Source: Lachnospiraceae bacterium
GTDB taxonomy: Bacteria; Bacillota; Clostridia; Lachnospirales; Lachnospiraceae
Reading direction: 5' to 3'
DNA: 37,719 bases
NCBI GenBank assembly: GCA_017431345.1
Contig: JAFRLH010000091.1
Coordinates: forward strand, 1-37,719
Shown here: positions 7,415 to 15,315 of the stretch, one piece after another
Position numbering within the stretch: the stretch's first letter is position 1
Layout of the letters: each line of letters begins with the position of its first letter
Made by a program: the position numbers and the translations under genes
Notes under the pieces: generated by a model
Seen by the model: the letters and a program-made list of their open reading frames with translations, nothing else
Database searches by the model: none
What the model was told of the DNA's origin: nothing

Positions 7415-8548
7415 ATGAAGAGAATCTTAGCGGTAATCTTATCACTGGCAATGATCCTGTCACTGGCTGCCTGCGGAAGCAGTTCCGCACCGGAAACGGA
7501 AGCACCTGCCGAGACAGAAGCTGCTGTCGCCGAGACAGAAGCCGCTGCCGAGACAGAAGCTGCTGCCGAAACGGAAGCTGCTGCCGAAACAGAAGCTGCT
7601 GCCGCTGAAGCGGATGCGACGGAAGGGGACAACTATGAGATCCGTGTCGCCCATGTATGCGGTGTCGGCGCTCCTTATGACTATGGCGCAAATGTTTTCA
7701 AGAAAATGATCGAAGAGAGAACCGGCGGAAGAATCACCGTTGTTGTTCATGCCGGAGATATGTCAACAGACGAAGTCGAAGTTGCTGAGATGCTTCAGAA
7801 CAACAATCTGGAGATCGGCTGGATCGGAACAGGCGCACTGGGCGGATATGTATCTGAACTTGGTATTTTCGAGCTTCCTTTCCTTTTTGAAAGCGAAGAG
7901 CATGTCAATGCAGCGCTGGAAGGAGATTTTGGCAATGCAATGCTTGAGAAACTGTCTGCTGTAGACGGCATCACCGGTCTGGGCTTCCATGAAGACGGCT
8001 GGAGAAACATCCTTACAAACGGCAAACCTGTAAATACTGTTGAAGATATGAAGGGAATGCGCATGCGTTCCATGCAGAACGAAGTCTGCATCGCCATGTA
8101 TGAAGCACTCGGATCAACACCCGTTGCTCTTTCTTCCGGAGAACAGTTTACCGGAATCCAGAACGGTGTTGTAGATGGAACCGATAACTCCGCACTGTAT
8201 GCTGTTGCTGACGGATATATTGAAGTTGTTGACTGTATCTGCGATATTCATCACTTCTATTCCAGCGGAATCATCGTTGCTTCCAGCGCTTGGTATGATG
8301 CACTCTCCCCTGAAGATCAGGCTCTGATCGCAGAGTGCGCACAGAAAGCCGGAGAAGAGCAGCGCGCATGGTTCCTGGGTGAAGATGAAAAACTGATCTC
8401 GGAATATGAAGCCAAAGGTTATACCGTGACCCGTCCTACCGATATCGATGCCTGGAAAGCAGCGACCGCCCCTGTCTATGACAAGATGTATGGCGAGCAT
8501 CCCGAGTGGGAAGAAATGGTCAACCTGATCAAGGCTGCCGCACAGTAA
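7415..8548 (+). CDS. TRAP transporter substrate-binding lipoprotein (DctP family)
   Basis: A 377-aa exported lipoprotein. The signal peptide ends in the lipobox LSLAAC, with lipidation Cys20. Residues about 25-65 are a low-complexity linker of repeated ETEAA units that tethers the binding domain to the membrane. The rest is a DctP/TRAP solute receptor: the N-lobe (IRVAHVCGVGAPYDYGANVF), the conserved GMRMRSMQNEV segment with the Arg that usually contacts a substrate carboxylate, and FTGIQNGVVDGTDN. It delivers an organic acid or related anion to the two permeases behind it. The racemase gene downstream suggests proline, hydroxyproline or a relative, but this is inference. Confidence 0.92.
   Translation: MKRILAVILSLAMILSLAACGSSSAPETEAPAETEAAVAETEAAAETEAAAETEAAAETEAAAAEADATEGDNYEIRVAHVCGVGAPYDYGANVFKKMIEERTGGRITVVVHAGDMSTDEVEVAEMLQNNNLEIGWIGTGALGGYVSELGIFELPFLFESEEHVNAALEGDFGNAMLEKLSAVDGITGLGFHEDGWRNILTNGKPVNTVEDMKGMRMRSMQNEVCIAMYEALGSTPVALSSGEQFTGIQNGVVDGTDNSALYAVADGYIEVVDCICDIHHFYSSGIIVASSAWYDALSPEDQALIAECAQKAGEEQRAWFLGEDEKLISEYEAKGYTVTRPTDIDAWKAATAPVYDKMYGEHPEWEEMVNLIKAAAQ
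7500..7620 (+). repeat. In-frame tandem repeat encoding ETEAA units
   Basis: The linker of the TRAP lipoprotein is built from near-identical 15-base units (variants of GAAACGGAAGCTGCT). They give alternating Glu/Thr/Ala residues. Such a tract can change length by slippage without a frame shift when whole units are gained or lost. Confidence 0.75.
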
Positions 8549-8605
8549 AACGGATAGAACGTGGATCACGTGCAGCGAAAAGTGCTGACAAAATGAATTG
8601 CTGAG

Positions 8606-8634
8606 TCCGGGGGAGATTTCTCCCCCGGATTTAT
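8606..8634 (+). terminator. Intra-operon hairpin (attenuator or mRNA stabiliser)
   Basis: TCCGGGGGAGA (8606-8616) is an exact inverted repeat of TCTCCCCCGGA (8619-8629), followed by TTTATAAAA. It sits between the binding-protein gene and the permease genes. Partial termination or 3'-end protection here would give more binding protein than permease. Confidence 0.75.
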
Positions 8635-8686
8635 AAAAACCGGATATCCCGGTACATAAAAAGAAATTTTAGAGTGAGGAAAGAGT

Positions 8687-9217
8687 ATGGAACAGACACT
8701 GAAGATCCTGCACAGGATCGGCGACGGACTTAGTGTCGTCTGCCGTATTCTGCTGGGTATTACATCACTGGCTCTGTGTTATGCTGTTATCGGGCAGTTT
8801 ATACTGCGATGGTTTCATATGTCTATGCCATGGGCCAGTGAATTCGCATGCTATATCTTTGTATGGACCACCATGCTTGGCAGTGCCCTTGCCAGCAGAC
8901 ATCTTATGCATATAGGCGTTGATCTTCTGATCAACCTTCTGCCTGCAAAACCTAAAAAAGCAGTCATGATACTCGCGAATATTATTCTGCTTGCCGTGCT
9001 TGTTATGTTTGTTGTCTCAACAGCGATTTACACCGTGCAGCAGATTCCTCATATGGGAACGACGATCAAGGTATCGCTTGCGGCATTCTATGTTTCACTC
9101 CCGCTCAGCGGACTGATTATGGCATATTATACCATCGTGCAGACACTGGAAATTGCAGCATATGGTGAACCGACTAAAATCCTGCTGCCCGGAGATGAAG
9201 AGGAGGTGACGGCATGA
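8687..9217 (+). CDS. TRAP transporter small permease (DctQ family)
   Basis: A 176-aa membrane protein with four predicted helices (about residues 15-37, 47-70, 88-112 and 125-148), the normal size and topology for DctQ. The motif MPWASEFACYIFVWTTMLGS matches the family signature W-(A/S)-E-E/F-...-F-W. It forms the membrane complex with the large permease and docks the binding protein in sodium-driven uptake. Its stop overlaps the start of the large permease gene (ATGA), which indicates translational coupling. Confidence 0.92.
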   Translation: MEQTLKILHRIGDGLSVVCRILLGITSLALCYAVIGQFILRWFHMSMPWASEFACYIFVWTTMLGSALASRHLMHIGVDLLINLLPAKPKKAVMILANIILLAVLVMFVVSTAIYTVQQIPHMGTTIKVSLAAFYVSLPLSGLIMAYYTIVQTLEIAAYGEPTKILLPGDEEEVTA

Positions 9218-10500
9218 TCAACAGTATTATTCTGTTTGGAAGCTTCTTCCTGTTCCTCGCGATGGGAATCCCGATCGCAATGGTTCTGATCGTTGCGACG
9301 GTATCGTATGCAATTTTAAGCACGGGTTCGGTCAGCTTAACGATCGTACCGCAGAGAGTGATATACGGGATCAACAATTTTACACTGCTCTGCCTGCCGT
9401 TCTTCTCACTGGCGGGAAATATTATGAACCACGGCGGAATAACAAAACGTCTTGTGAATTTTGCACAGGCATTTGTAGGACATGTAAAAGGCGGTCTGGG
9501 AATGGTCGACATCCTGGTCTGCATGATGTTCGGTACAGTTTCCGGATCCGCTGTTGCCGGAACGGCGGCGGTAGGATGCCTGATGATCCCCGCCATGAAG
9601 GATGAAGGATATGATGCAGGATTTACTTCCGGTCTGACAGCCTGCGCTTCCTGCTGCTGTCCGATCATTCCGCCCAGTCTGGCATTTGTTATTTACGGAG
9701 CAGCCGCCAAGGTATCTGTAGGGGATATGTTTATTGCAGGTATGATACCGGGAATCATCATGGGTATTATCATGATGGCTGTTGTTTACTTCATGGCAGT
9801 CAAGTACGGATTTCCGCGTGCGGAGAAGACGAACTGGAAGCAGAAATGGGAAGCAACAAGGAGCGCTCTGCCGTGCATCGGTCTTCCCGTTATCGTTGTC
9901 GGCGGAATCATGCTCGGCTTCTTTACACCTACAGAAGCGGCGGCAGCAGCTGTCCTGTATGCGCTGTTCCTGTCCTGCCTGGTCTACCGTACGGTCCGCT
10001 GGAAAGAGTTCTGGAAATCATTAATGGACAGCTCCATCGATTCAGGTTCCGTTATGCTCATCGTCGGTGCCAGTTATCTGTTCGGATGGGTCATATCCAA
10101 TGAACAATGGGCGGTCAAACTGACTGATTTTATGGTGAACCTGAATACGCCTGTGGCAGTCAAGCTTCTGCTTGTCAATCTGGTCCTCCTTGTCGTCGGC
10201 ATGTTCATGGACAGCGCCCCTGCCATTATGCTGGTCGCACCGATCCTTCATCCGGCTCTTACCAGTCTTGGCCTGCACCCTATTCAGTGCGGAATGATGG
10301 TCTGCCTGAACCTGACGATCGGTCTTGCAACGCCGCCGGTCGGCGTGTGCCTGTATACTGCTACAAATCTTGCACGGTGTGATTTTAAGGATACGGTAAT
10401 GCACGCTCTGCCGTTCCTTGCGGCAATGCTGGCAGCGCTTGCGCTTGTCACGAATGTTCCGGCAGTTTCAACATTTATGTTTACGCTGATGGGCAGATAA
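9214..10500 (+). CDS. TRAP transporter large permease (DctM family)
   Basis: A 428-aa protein with about twelve hydrophobic segments, the usual length for DctM. Family motifs include GIPIAMVLIVATVSYAIL, MFGTVSGSAVAGTAAVGCLM and CPIIPPSLAFVIYG in the N-terminal half, and GMFMDSAPAIMLVAPIL and NLTIGLATPPVGVCLYTATN in the C-terminal half. These two repeats carry the sodium- and substrate-conducting loops. It overlaps the small permease gene by four bases and is followed after 56 bases by the racemase gene, so all four genes are probably one transcript. Confidence 0.94.
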   Translation: MINSIILFGSFFLFLAMGIPIAMVLIVATVSYAILSTGSVSLTIVPQRVIYGINNFTLLCLPFFSLAGNIMNHGGITKRLVNFAQAFVGHVKGGLGMVDILVCMMFGTVSGSAVAGTAAVGCLMIPAMKDEGYDAGFTSGLTACASCCCPIIPPSLAFVIYGAAAKVSVGDMFIAGMIPGIIMGIIMMAVVYFMAVKYGFPRAEKTNWKQKWEATRSALPCIGLPVIVVGGIMLGFFTPTEAAAAAVLYALFLSCLVYRTVRWKEFWKSLMDSSIDSGSVMLIVGASYLFGWVISNEQWAVKLTDFMVNLNTPVAVKLLLVNLVLLVVGMFMDSAPAIMLVAPILHPALTSLGLHPIQCGMMVCLNLTIGLATPPVGVCLYTATNLARCDFKDTVMHALPFLAAMLAALALVTNVPAVSTFMFTLMGR

Positions 10501-10556
10501 AGAGCGGCGGGATTGAAAGCAAATGATTCCGGAGTTGGTGATAAAAGAGGTTAAAG

Positions 10557-11564
10557 ATGGATTTTAAAAATATTTATACTGTAATTGATTCCCATACGGG
10601 CGGGGAACCCACCAGAACAGTCACTTCGGGACTTCCTGAGATACCGGGAAAAACGATTGTGGAAAAACTGAAATTTCTGCAGACCGAAGGCGATTATCTG
10701 CGGAAATTCTTCTGCCGTGAACCGCGCGGAAGCAACATCATGTCTGCCGTTTTTATGTTTCAGCCGTCAGATCCCAGAGCGGATTTCGGCGTGATATTCA
10801 TGGATGGCGGGGATTATCTTCCCATGTGCGGACATGATACGATCGGTTTCTGCACTGCTATGATTGAATCCGGTACAGTAAAGGCAGTGGAACCATATAC
10901 GACGATTACGCTGGAAACGCCGGCTGGTCTTGTCGAAGCCAGGGTCAAAGTGGAGAACGGACATGCGAAGGAGGTTTCCGTTAAGAATATTCCTTCTTTT
11001 GTAATGGTACGGGACGGCAGTGTTGACGTACCCGGGATCGGACATGTGGATTTCGATGTGGCTTTCGGCGGAAATGTATTCGCTATTGTCAGCGCAGACT
11101 CGATCGGCCTGGAAATCCGCCCGGATAATCAGAAGAAGATCGTGAATGCAGCGGAAATGATCATGGATGAGATCAATGCCAACTATGAGATAAAGCACCC
11201 GGAGCTGGACTTCATAGACTGCGTCAATCACGTTGAATTTTACACGAAGAGCAGCAACCCGGAAGCAGATGTGCAGAATGCGGTCGTTGTCCCGGGAGGC
11301 GCTATTGACAGGTCCCCCTGCGGTACGGGAAGTTCGGCAAAACTCTCGCTTCTTTACGCTGAAGGGAAACTGGGTATCGGTGAGCATTTCGTCCATGAGA
11401 GTATTGTGGGATCGATATTTAAATGCCGGATCCTGGATACCTGCAAAGTGGGTGATAAGGATGCTGTAATACCGGAGATCACCGGCTCGGCTTATGTGAC
11501 GGGACTTGGCACGCTGGTGCTGGATCCGAAGGATCCTTATGCCGAAGGATTTATGATCGTGTAA
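10557..11564 (+). CDS. Proline racemase / hydroxyproline epimerase family enzyme
   Basis: A 335-aa cytoplasmic enzyme of the pyridoxal-independent proline racemase family. Both catalytic cysteines are present: Cys91 in MCGHDTIG and Cys255 in DRSPCGTGSSA. This fits a racemase or 2-epimerase; trans-3-hydroxyproline dehydratases carry Thr at the second site. The N-terminal DSHTGGEPTR substrate loop is also present. It interconverts the alpha-carbon stereochemistry of proline or a hydroxyproline. It sits at the end of the TRAP operon, which suggests that the transported solute or its product is its substrate. Which imino acid is used cannot be read from the sequence. Confidence 0.9.
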   Translation: MDFKNIYTVIDSHTGGEPTRTVTSGLPEIPGKTIVEKLKFLQTEGDYLRKFFCREPRGSNIMSAVFMFQPSDPRADFGVIFMDGGDYLPMCGHDTIGFCTAMIESGTVKAVEPYTTITLETPAGLVEARVKVENGHAKEVSVKNIPSFVMVRDGSVDVPGIGHVDFDVAFGGNVFAIVSADSIGLEIRPDNQKKIVNAAEMIMDEINANYEIKHPELDFIDCVNHVEFYTKSSNPEADVQNAVVVPGGAIDRSPCGTGSSAKLSLLYAEGKLGIGEHFVHESIVGSIFKCRILDTCKVGDKDAVIPEITGSAYVTGLGTLVLDPKDPYAEGFMIV

Positions 11565-11608
11565 AGTCTGACAGACTGTCCGTCGGGCAAACAATATAAT
11601 AAAAAATG

Positions 11609-11643
11609 CTGCCATCAGATTGCACAGTCTGATGGCAGTTTTT
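11609..11643 (+). terminator. Terminator of the TRAP-racemase operon
   Basis: CTGCCATCAGA (11609-11619) and TCTGATGGCAG (11628-11638) form an 11-bp perfect stem with an eight-base loop and five T after it. A run of A before the stem means it can work in both directions, which suits the convergent AEC gene. Confidence 0.9.
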
Positions 11644-11740
11644 AATGTATAACCAGATATAGATGACTGTAAGATGGTTCACCCGGATGTCCGGTCTTTC
11701 CGTACATATCCGATCAGACATTGAACAGAAAAACAGATAT

Positions 11741-12697
11741 TTAAACCATAGAACCCAGCTGTTCCAGCACCAGGCACACCAGCGGCAGTGTCAGGATCGA
11801 GCAGACTGTGCTGACGAACAGCATTCCTGCGCCGTATTCTCCGTCCGATTTCTGGTCCCTGGCAAACATGGGGATCGTGCTCATCGTCGGGAGTGCCGTC
11901 AGTACGCTGAGCGTAAAACGGATCTCCGGCGTCAGTCCCGGGATCAGGCGGAGGATCATAAAGAAGGCAGGCGGGAAAAGGATCATTTTTACGATCACCT
12001 CTGCATAGATCTCCGCATGTTTCAGGAAACCTGCGATATCCGTAAAACAGAACAGTCCTCCGATATAGATCATGGCGAGTACCGATGTGATGCCGCCGAC
12101 ATTTTTCAATCCTGTGTTCAGCACTTCCGGCAGATGCCAACCGGCAAATACAAAGACAACAGCCAGAAGGATCGCGATGACCGCGGGATTGATCATTTTT
12201 TTGGCAACTTCGGCGGGGGAAAGCGTGGTCCTGTCATCCTGCGGGGAGGTAAGGCTGATGCCGATGGTCCAGAGCGTCAGCTGGTCGATCACGGTAAAGA
12301 GCGCGATGTAGAGCATGCCGCGTTCGGGAAAAAGAGCGGCAACGATCGGAATTCCAATAAATCCGATATTTCCATACATCGTGCAGGCCTGATAGACGTG
12401 CCCTCTGTTGCCGGACAGGCGGAATACCCGTGCGAGGATCAGCGAAAGGAGATAGAGCAGCGCATACATCAGGACCGTTGCCAGCAGGATCGGAAGCGCT
12501 GCGATGAATTCCTCCCGCGTAGCGCCGTTGATCGTGTTCGCAAAGAGCATGATGGGAATCGTGATCTTAATGAGCAGTTTGGAGATCACATCCAGAGAGG
12601 CAGAAGTGAAATACCCTTTTTTAACAGCATAGACACCCAGCAGGGCATAGATCACAAATAGACAGATCTGTTCAATAACGATTGGAAAGTAAAGCAT
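11741..12697 (-). CDS. AEC family transporter (auxin efflux carrier type)
   Basis: A 318-aa membrane protein with ten hydrophobic segments arranged as two groups of five, the usual AEC/BASS-like topology. Typical motifs are KLLIKITIPIMLFANTI in the first half, MYGNIGFIGIPIVAALF in the middle and LTALPTMSTIPMFA in the second half. Bacterial members move malonate, malate, lactate or similar organic acids. I start it at ATG 12697, which has GGGGG a few bases upstream; a TTG at 12715 in frame would add six residues. A 70-aa gene lies 32 bases upstream on the same strand. The substrate is unknown; the nearby imino-acid operon may be unrelated. Confidence 0.88.
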   Translation of the reverse strand: MLYFPIVIEQICLFVIYALLGVYAVKKGYFTSASLDVISKLLIKITIPIMLFANTINGATREEFIAALPILLATVLMYALLYLLSLILARVFRLSGNRGHVYQACTMYGNIGFIGIPIVAALFPERGMLYIALFTVIDQLTLWTIGISLTSPQDDRTTLSPAEVAKKMINPAVIAILLAVVFVFAGWHLPEVLNTGLKNVGGITSVLAMIYIGGLFCFTDIAGFLKHAEIYAEVIVKMILFPPAFFMILRLIPGLTPEIRFTLSVLTALPTMSTIPMFARDQKSDGEYGAGMLFVSTVCSILTLPLVCLVLEQLGSMV

Positions 12698-12729
12698 AAG
12701 ACCCCCGAAGTTCAAAAATATAACGCCGG

Positions 12730-12942
12730 TCAGCTGTTTCCGGTCTTGCCGGAAATATTGAAATGTTCCATGAAGTGCGCTTCGGTCATGATCCCTACCG
12801 CTTCTTCATCGCCTTCCGGTGTGTAAGCGCGGGCGAAACAGACCGCCTGATCCAGGGCGGCATCGTCCTGATCCGTAAAGGCTTTTACCGGTTGGCCGTC
12901 TTCTTTGCCGCCGATTTTATAAACGATATATGTGTTTATCAT
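12730..12942 (-). CDS. Small protein of unknown function upstream of the AEC carrier
   Basis: A 70-aa acidic soluble protein, starting MINTYIVYKIGGKEDGQPVK and ending HFMEHFNISGKTGNS, with no signal peptide or membrane segment. I do not recognise the family. It has an AGAGGG ribosome site and sits 32 bases before the AEC transporter gene on the same strand, so the two are probably co-transcribed. Codon use is like that of its neighbours. The pairing suggests a regulatory or accessory role, but nothing in the sequence shows which. Confidence 0.6.
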   Translation of the reverse strand: MINTYIVYKIGGKEDGQPVKAFTDQDDAALDQAVCFARAYTPEGDEEAVGIMTEAHFMEHFNISGKTGNS

Positions 12943-13511
12943 TTTTATTTTCCCTCTGTAGATTACTGCAGACCGCGTTCATCTTTCAGAATACATCACA
13001 AAACCGATGAGGGCAAGAGGTATACCGGCGGACATCGTCCCCTGTTTCCTTACCGTCTGCATGAGCACGGTGAAGGAAAAATAAAGACCGACAGTTGTCA
13101 CAGAGCGATCTGACGCACAGGCTTGCCACCCTTTTGGATGCCGGGCGCTTCTGAAAACACTGAAATAATAACCGGCACAGAGGCTTTGGGTTTATCACAA
13201 ACTATTTGGCATCACGCTACCCTGCATTTGCTGAATTCTGAAAAAAGATAGCTCAATTCTTCCGTGTGTCAGGTTTTTTTGGAGGGCGATACCCTTTTTC
13301 TCTTATCAAATTTCGTTTTGATAAAAATAAAGGGTATTGTTCTTCTATTTTAACAAACATAAACCCAAAAGAAAGCGCAGCAGCCATAGTCAGGAAGGAA
13401 AAGAGGGTATCGTCAGAATCAAATGCGGGCGGAAAGCCCAATCTTACGATCCTGGCAGCTGGATGAAAAGAATGTTCAGTGTGGTAAAAAAATCCCGTCT
13501 ATTCATTGCAC
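12943..13511. other. 570-bp region without a convincing gene
   Basis: Short open frames exist on both strands but lack ribosome sites and recognisable products. The main structure is the two-part hairpin at 13289-13337. The promoter of the HipB/HipA genes begins at its right border. Confidence 0.5.
13289..13337. repeat. Two-part long hairpin in intergenic DNA
   Basis: ATACCCTTT (13289-13297) pairs with AAAGGGTAT (13329-13337). Inside it, TTATCAAA (13303-13310) pairs with TTTGATAA (13317-13324) around a six-base loop. Five and four unpaired bases separate the two helices. It is not followed by a T-tract and no gene ends nearby. Confidence 0.6.
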
Positions 13512-13541
13512 TTGACTTCGCCGTACGGCTTTTATTATAAT
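13512..13541 (+). promoter_or_regulatory. Promoter of the hipBA operon
   Basis: TTGACT (13512-13517) and TATAAT (13536-13541) are 18 bases apart. The spacer contains the first GCCGTACGGC palindrome, so a protein bound there would block RNA polymerase. Confidence 0.82.
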
Positions 13542-13607
13542 AGATATCGGAAATATGAGCCGTACGGCTCGAAAATCATTGCGACACAGAAAATTTAGCC
13601 GTACGAA
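13520..13607. promoter_or_regulatory. Three evenly spaced HipB operator candidates
   Basis: GCCGTACGGC (13520-13529), GAGCCGTACGGCTC (13557-13570) and the decayed copy GCCGTACGAA (13598-13607) have dyad centres at 13524.5, 13563.5 and 13602.5, exactly 39 bp apart each time. The first lies inside the promoter spacer, the others in the leader before hipB. They are the obvious autoregulatory sites for the HipB-like protein, by analogy with HipB operators. Confidence 0.75.
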
Positions 13608-13656
13608 CAAAAACATTCATGAAGATCTGCGATGCATACGAGGGAGAACGAAAACA

Positions 13657-13872
13657 ATGGTAATCGAAAACCCGCAGGAGCTGGGAAAGGAAATCAGAAA
13701 ACGCAGAAAAGATCTGAAATATACGCAGGCGTTTCTTTCGGAATTCTCGGGGCTCAGCGTAAGCTTTATCTCGGATCTTGAGGGAGGAAAGCCCACTGCC
13801 GAGATCGGGAAAATACTGGAACTGATGAATCTGCTAGGGATGGATCTTGAGATCCGCGTCAGGGGAAGGTGA
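13657..13872 (+). CDS. hipB: HipB-like antitoxin / XRE regulator
   Basis: A 71-aa protein that is almost entirely one XRE helix-turn-helix: ELGKEIRKRRKDLKYTQAFL, then SEFSGLSVSFISDLEGGKPT, ending in a strand DLEIRVRGR that in HipB helps dimerise. It should bind the palindromes upstream and the HipA partner. I choose ATG 13657, preceded by AGGGAG; the longer frame back to 13555 would run through the promoter operators and lacks a ribosome site. The hipA start is four bases after its stop, the typical tight coupling of an antitoxin-toxin pair. Confidence 0.88.
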   Translation: MVIENPQELGKEIRKRRKDLKYTQAFLSEFSGLSVSFISDLEGGKPTAEIGKILELMNLLGMDLEIRVRGR

Positions 13873-13876
13873 AGGA

Positions 13877-15163
13877 ATGAAGCGGTTAGATGTACTGATT
13901 GAAATGAACGGGGTACAGCAGTATACGGGATCCATCGATGTCAATGATTTTGGCGAAGGACGGTTCAGCTATGACAGCGCATACCTGCAGAAAGAAGGGG
14001 CTGCAGCCGTTTCCTGCAATCTGCCTTTGCGGGAGGAATCCTTTTCCGAGACTGAGACCAGGATCTTTTTCGAAGGGCTTCTGCCGGAAGGGTTTACCAG
14101 ACGGTCAGTCGCCGGGTGGATCCATACGGATGCCGATGATTATCTCGGGATCCTGGCCGGACTGGGATCGGAATGTCTGGGGGCTGTGAAGATCTGCGAA
14201 GAAGGCGTGGATGATCATGTTGATCCGCATTACGAACCCATGACAATGGAGCAGATCCGTGCACTGGCCCGGGAAGGAGCCTCCAAATCTGCGGAGCTGG
14301 TGACGAAAGCCCATCTGTCCCTGGCAGGGGCATCCGGGAAAGTGGGCCTTTATCTGGATGAAAAGGACGGGAGATGGTTCCTTCCTCACGGTGACGCGCC
14401 GAGCACGCATATCGTAAAACAAAGCCACGTGCGTCTTGGCGGGATCGTGACCAATGAACAGCTGACCATGAAGACGGCCGGTCTGTGCGGACTGACCGTA
14501 CCGGACAGTTTCATCATTAATGTGGGAGAGTCCAGGGACGAGGATATTCTGCTGGCAACGGAACGGTTCGACCGTCTGTTTACCGGAAGCGGCATGATCC
14601 TTCAGGGGCTGGAAGTGCCGAAGAGACTGCATCAGGAAGACTTTGCGCAGGCGCTGGGCATTCCCCCTGTATTAAAATATGAAACAGAAGACAGAAATTA
14701 TCTGGGCAGAATGTTCTCCCTGCTCAGAAAGGTGTCCTCCGACCCGATCCGGGATCAGATGGCGCTCTGGGATATCCTGATGTTCGATTTCCTGACGGGG
14801 AATACGGATAATCATTTAAAAAATGTCTCCATCCTGTATGATCCCGGACTGAAAGGCATTCGGCTGGCTCCGGCTTATGATATTGTCAGCACCTGTGTTT
14901 ACGATGCAAGCACCAGGGATCTGGCGATCAGGCTCGGGAGCGGAACTTCGCTGGATGATACCGGCCGAAGTTCATTGAGCGAAGCTGCTGACAGAGCAGG
15001 TATAGGAAAGACTGTAGCCATGCGGCGTCTGGATGCCATTGCGGGCCAATTTGAAAAGTCTCTGAAAGAGAGCAGCAGAATGCTGGCGGAGCAGGGGTTC
15101 CCGGGGACGGAAGACTTTGCAGAGAAGATCCTTTCCAGAGGAGGATACCGCAGGCTGGTCTGA
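13877..15163 (+). CDS. hipA: HipA-like serine/threonine kinase (toxin candidate)
   Basis: A 428-aa HipA-family kinase, close to the 440 residues of E. coli HipA. Residues 1-110 match the HipA N-terminal domain. The kinase core follows: the phosphate-binding loop around SLAGASGK (148-155), the ATP lysine in THIVKQS (Lys181), TERFDR (228-233), the catalytic loop GNTDNHLKN (Asp311) and metal-binding Asp335 in LAPAYD. E. coli HipA phosphorylates glutamyl-tRNA synthetase and causes dormancy; whether this homologue does so is unknown. The loop has SGK where SGAQEK-type members have Gln-Glu/Asp-Lys. It lies four bases behind hipB. The start is ATG 13877; the longer frame overlaps hipB. Confidence 0.9.
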   Translation: MKRLDVLIEMNGVQQYTGSIDVNDFGEGRFSYDSAYLQKEGAAAVSCNLPLREESFSETETRIFFEGLLPEGFTRRSVAGWIHTDADDYLGILAGLGSECLGAVKICEEGVDDHVDPHYEPMTMEQIRALAREGASKSAELVTKAHLSLAGASGKVGLYLDEKDGRWFLPHGDAPSTHIVKQSHVRLGGIVTNEQLTMKTAGLCGLTVPDSFIINVGESRDEDILLATERFDRLFTGSGMILQGLEVPKRLHQEDFAQALGIPPVLKYETEDRNYLGRMFSLLRKVSSDPIRDQMALWDILMFDFLTGNTDNHLKNVSILYDPGLKGIRLAPAYDIVSTCVYDASTRDLAIRLGSGTSLDDTGRSSLSEAADRAGIGKTVAMRRLDAIAGQFEKSLKESSRMLAEQGFPGTEDFAEKILSRGGYRRLV

Positions 15164-15224
15164 ACATGCAGGGAAGCAGGATGCGGATATCCGCTTTATT
15201 CCGGTCATTTCCAACAGACATTTG

Positions 15225-15253
15225 TTGAATGATATTCTGCAGTGTGATACTAT
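15225..15253 (+). promoter_or_regulatory. Promoter of the LUD-domain gene
   Basis: TTGAAT (15225-15230) and TACTAT (15248-15253) are 17 bases apart. Just downstream, ATACAT-TTAC-ATGTAT (15260-15275) is a perfect dyad that would cover the transcription start and may be an operator. Confidence 0.65.
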
Positions 15254-15315
15254 TTTCATATACATTTACATGTATTATTAAGAGCGGGTCAAAGATCACA
15301 CAGGAAGGAGAAACA

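Noticed and set aside
7500-7620. CRISPR-like repetitive pattern
   Set aside because: Repeats are in frame, directly adjacent and without spacers; they encode the lipoprotein linker.
11663-12661. 332-aa plus-strand frame
   Set aside because: It is antisense to the AEC carrier; the composition (many His, Arg, Asp, Gln) is that of a reverse-strand shadow of a membrane protein gene.
12943-13511. Possible small genes (such as the 66-aa plus frame at 13266-13466)
   Set aside because: No ribosome site, and the frame crosses a long hairpin; no family pattern seen.
13555-13656. N-terminal extension of HipB
   Set aside because: It runs through two of the palindromic operators and lacks a ribosome site.
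15164-15315. Possible antitoxin-like small gene behind hipA
   Set aside because: No open frame with a ribosome site; the segment holds the promoter of the LUD gene.
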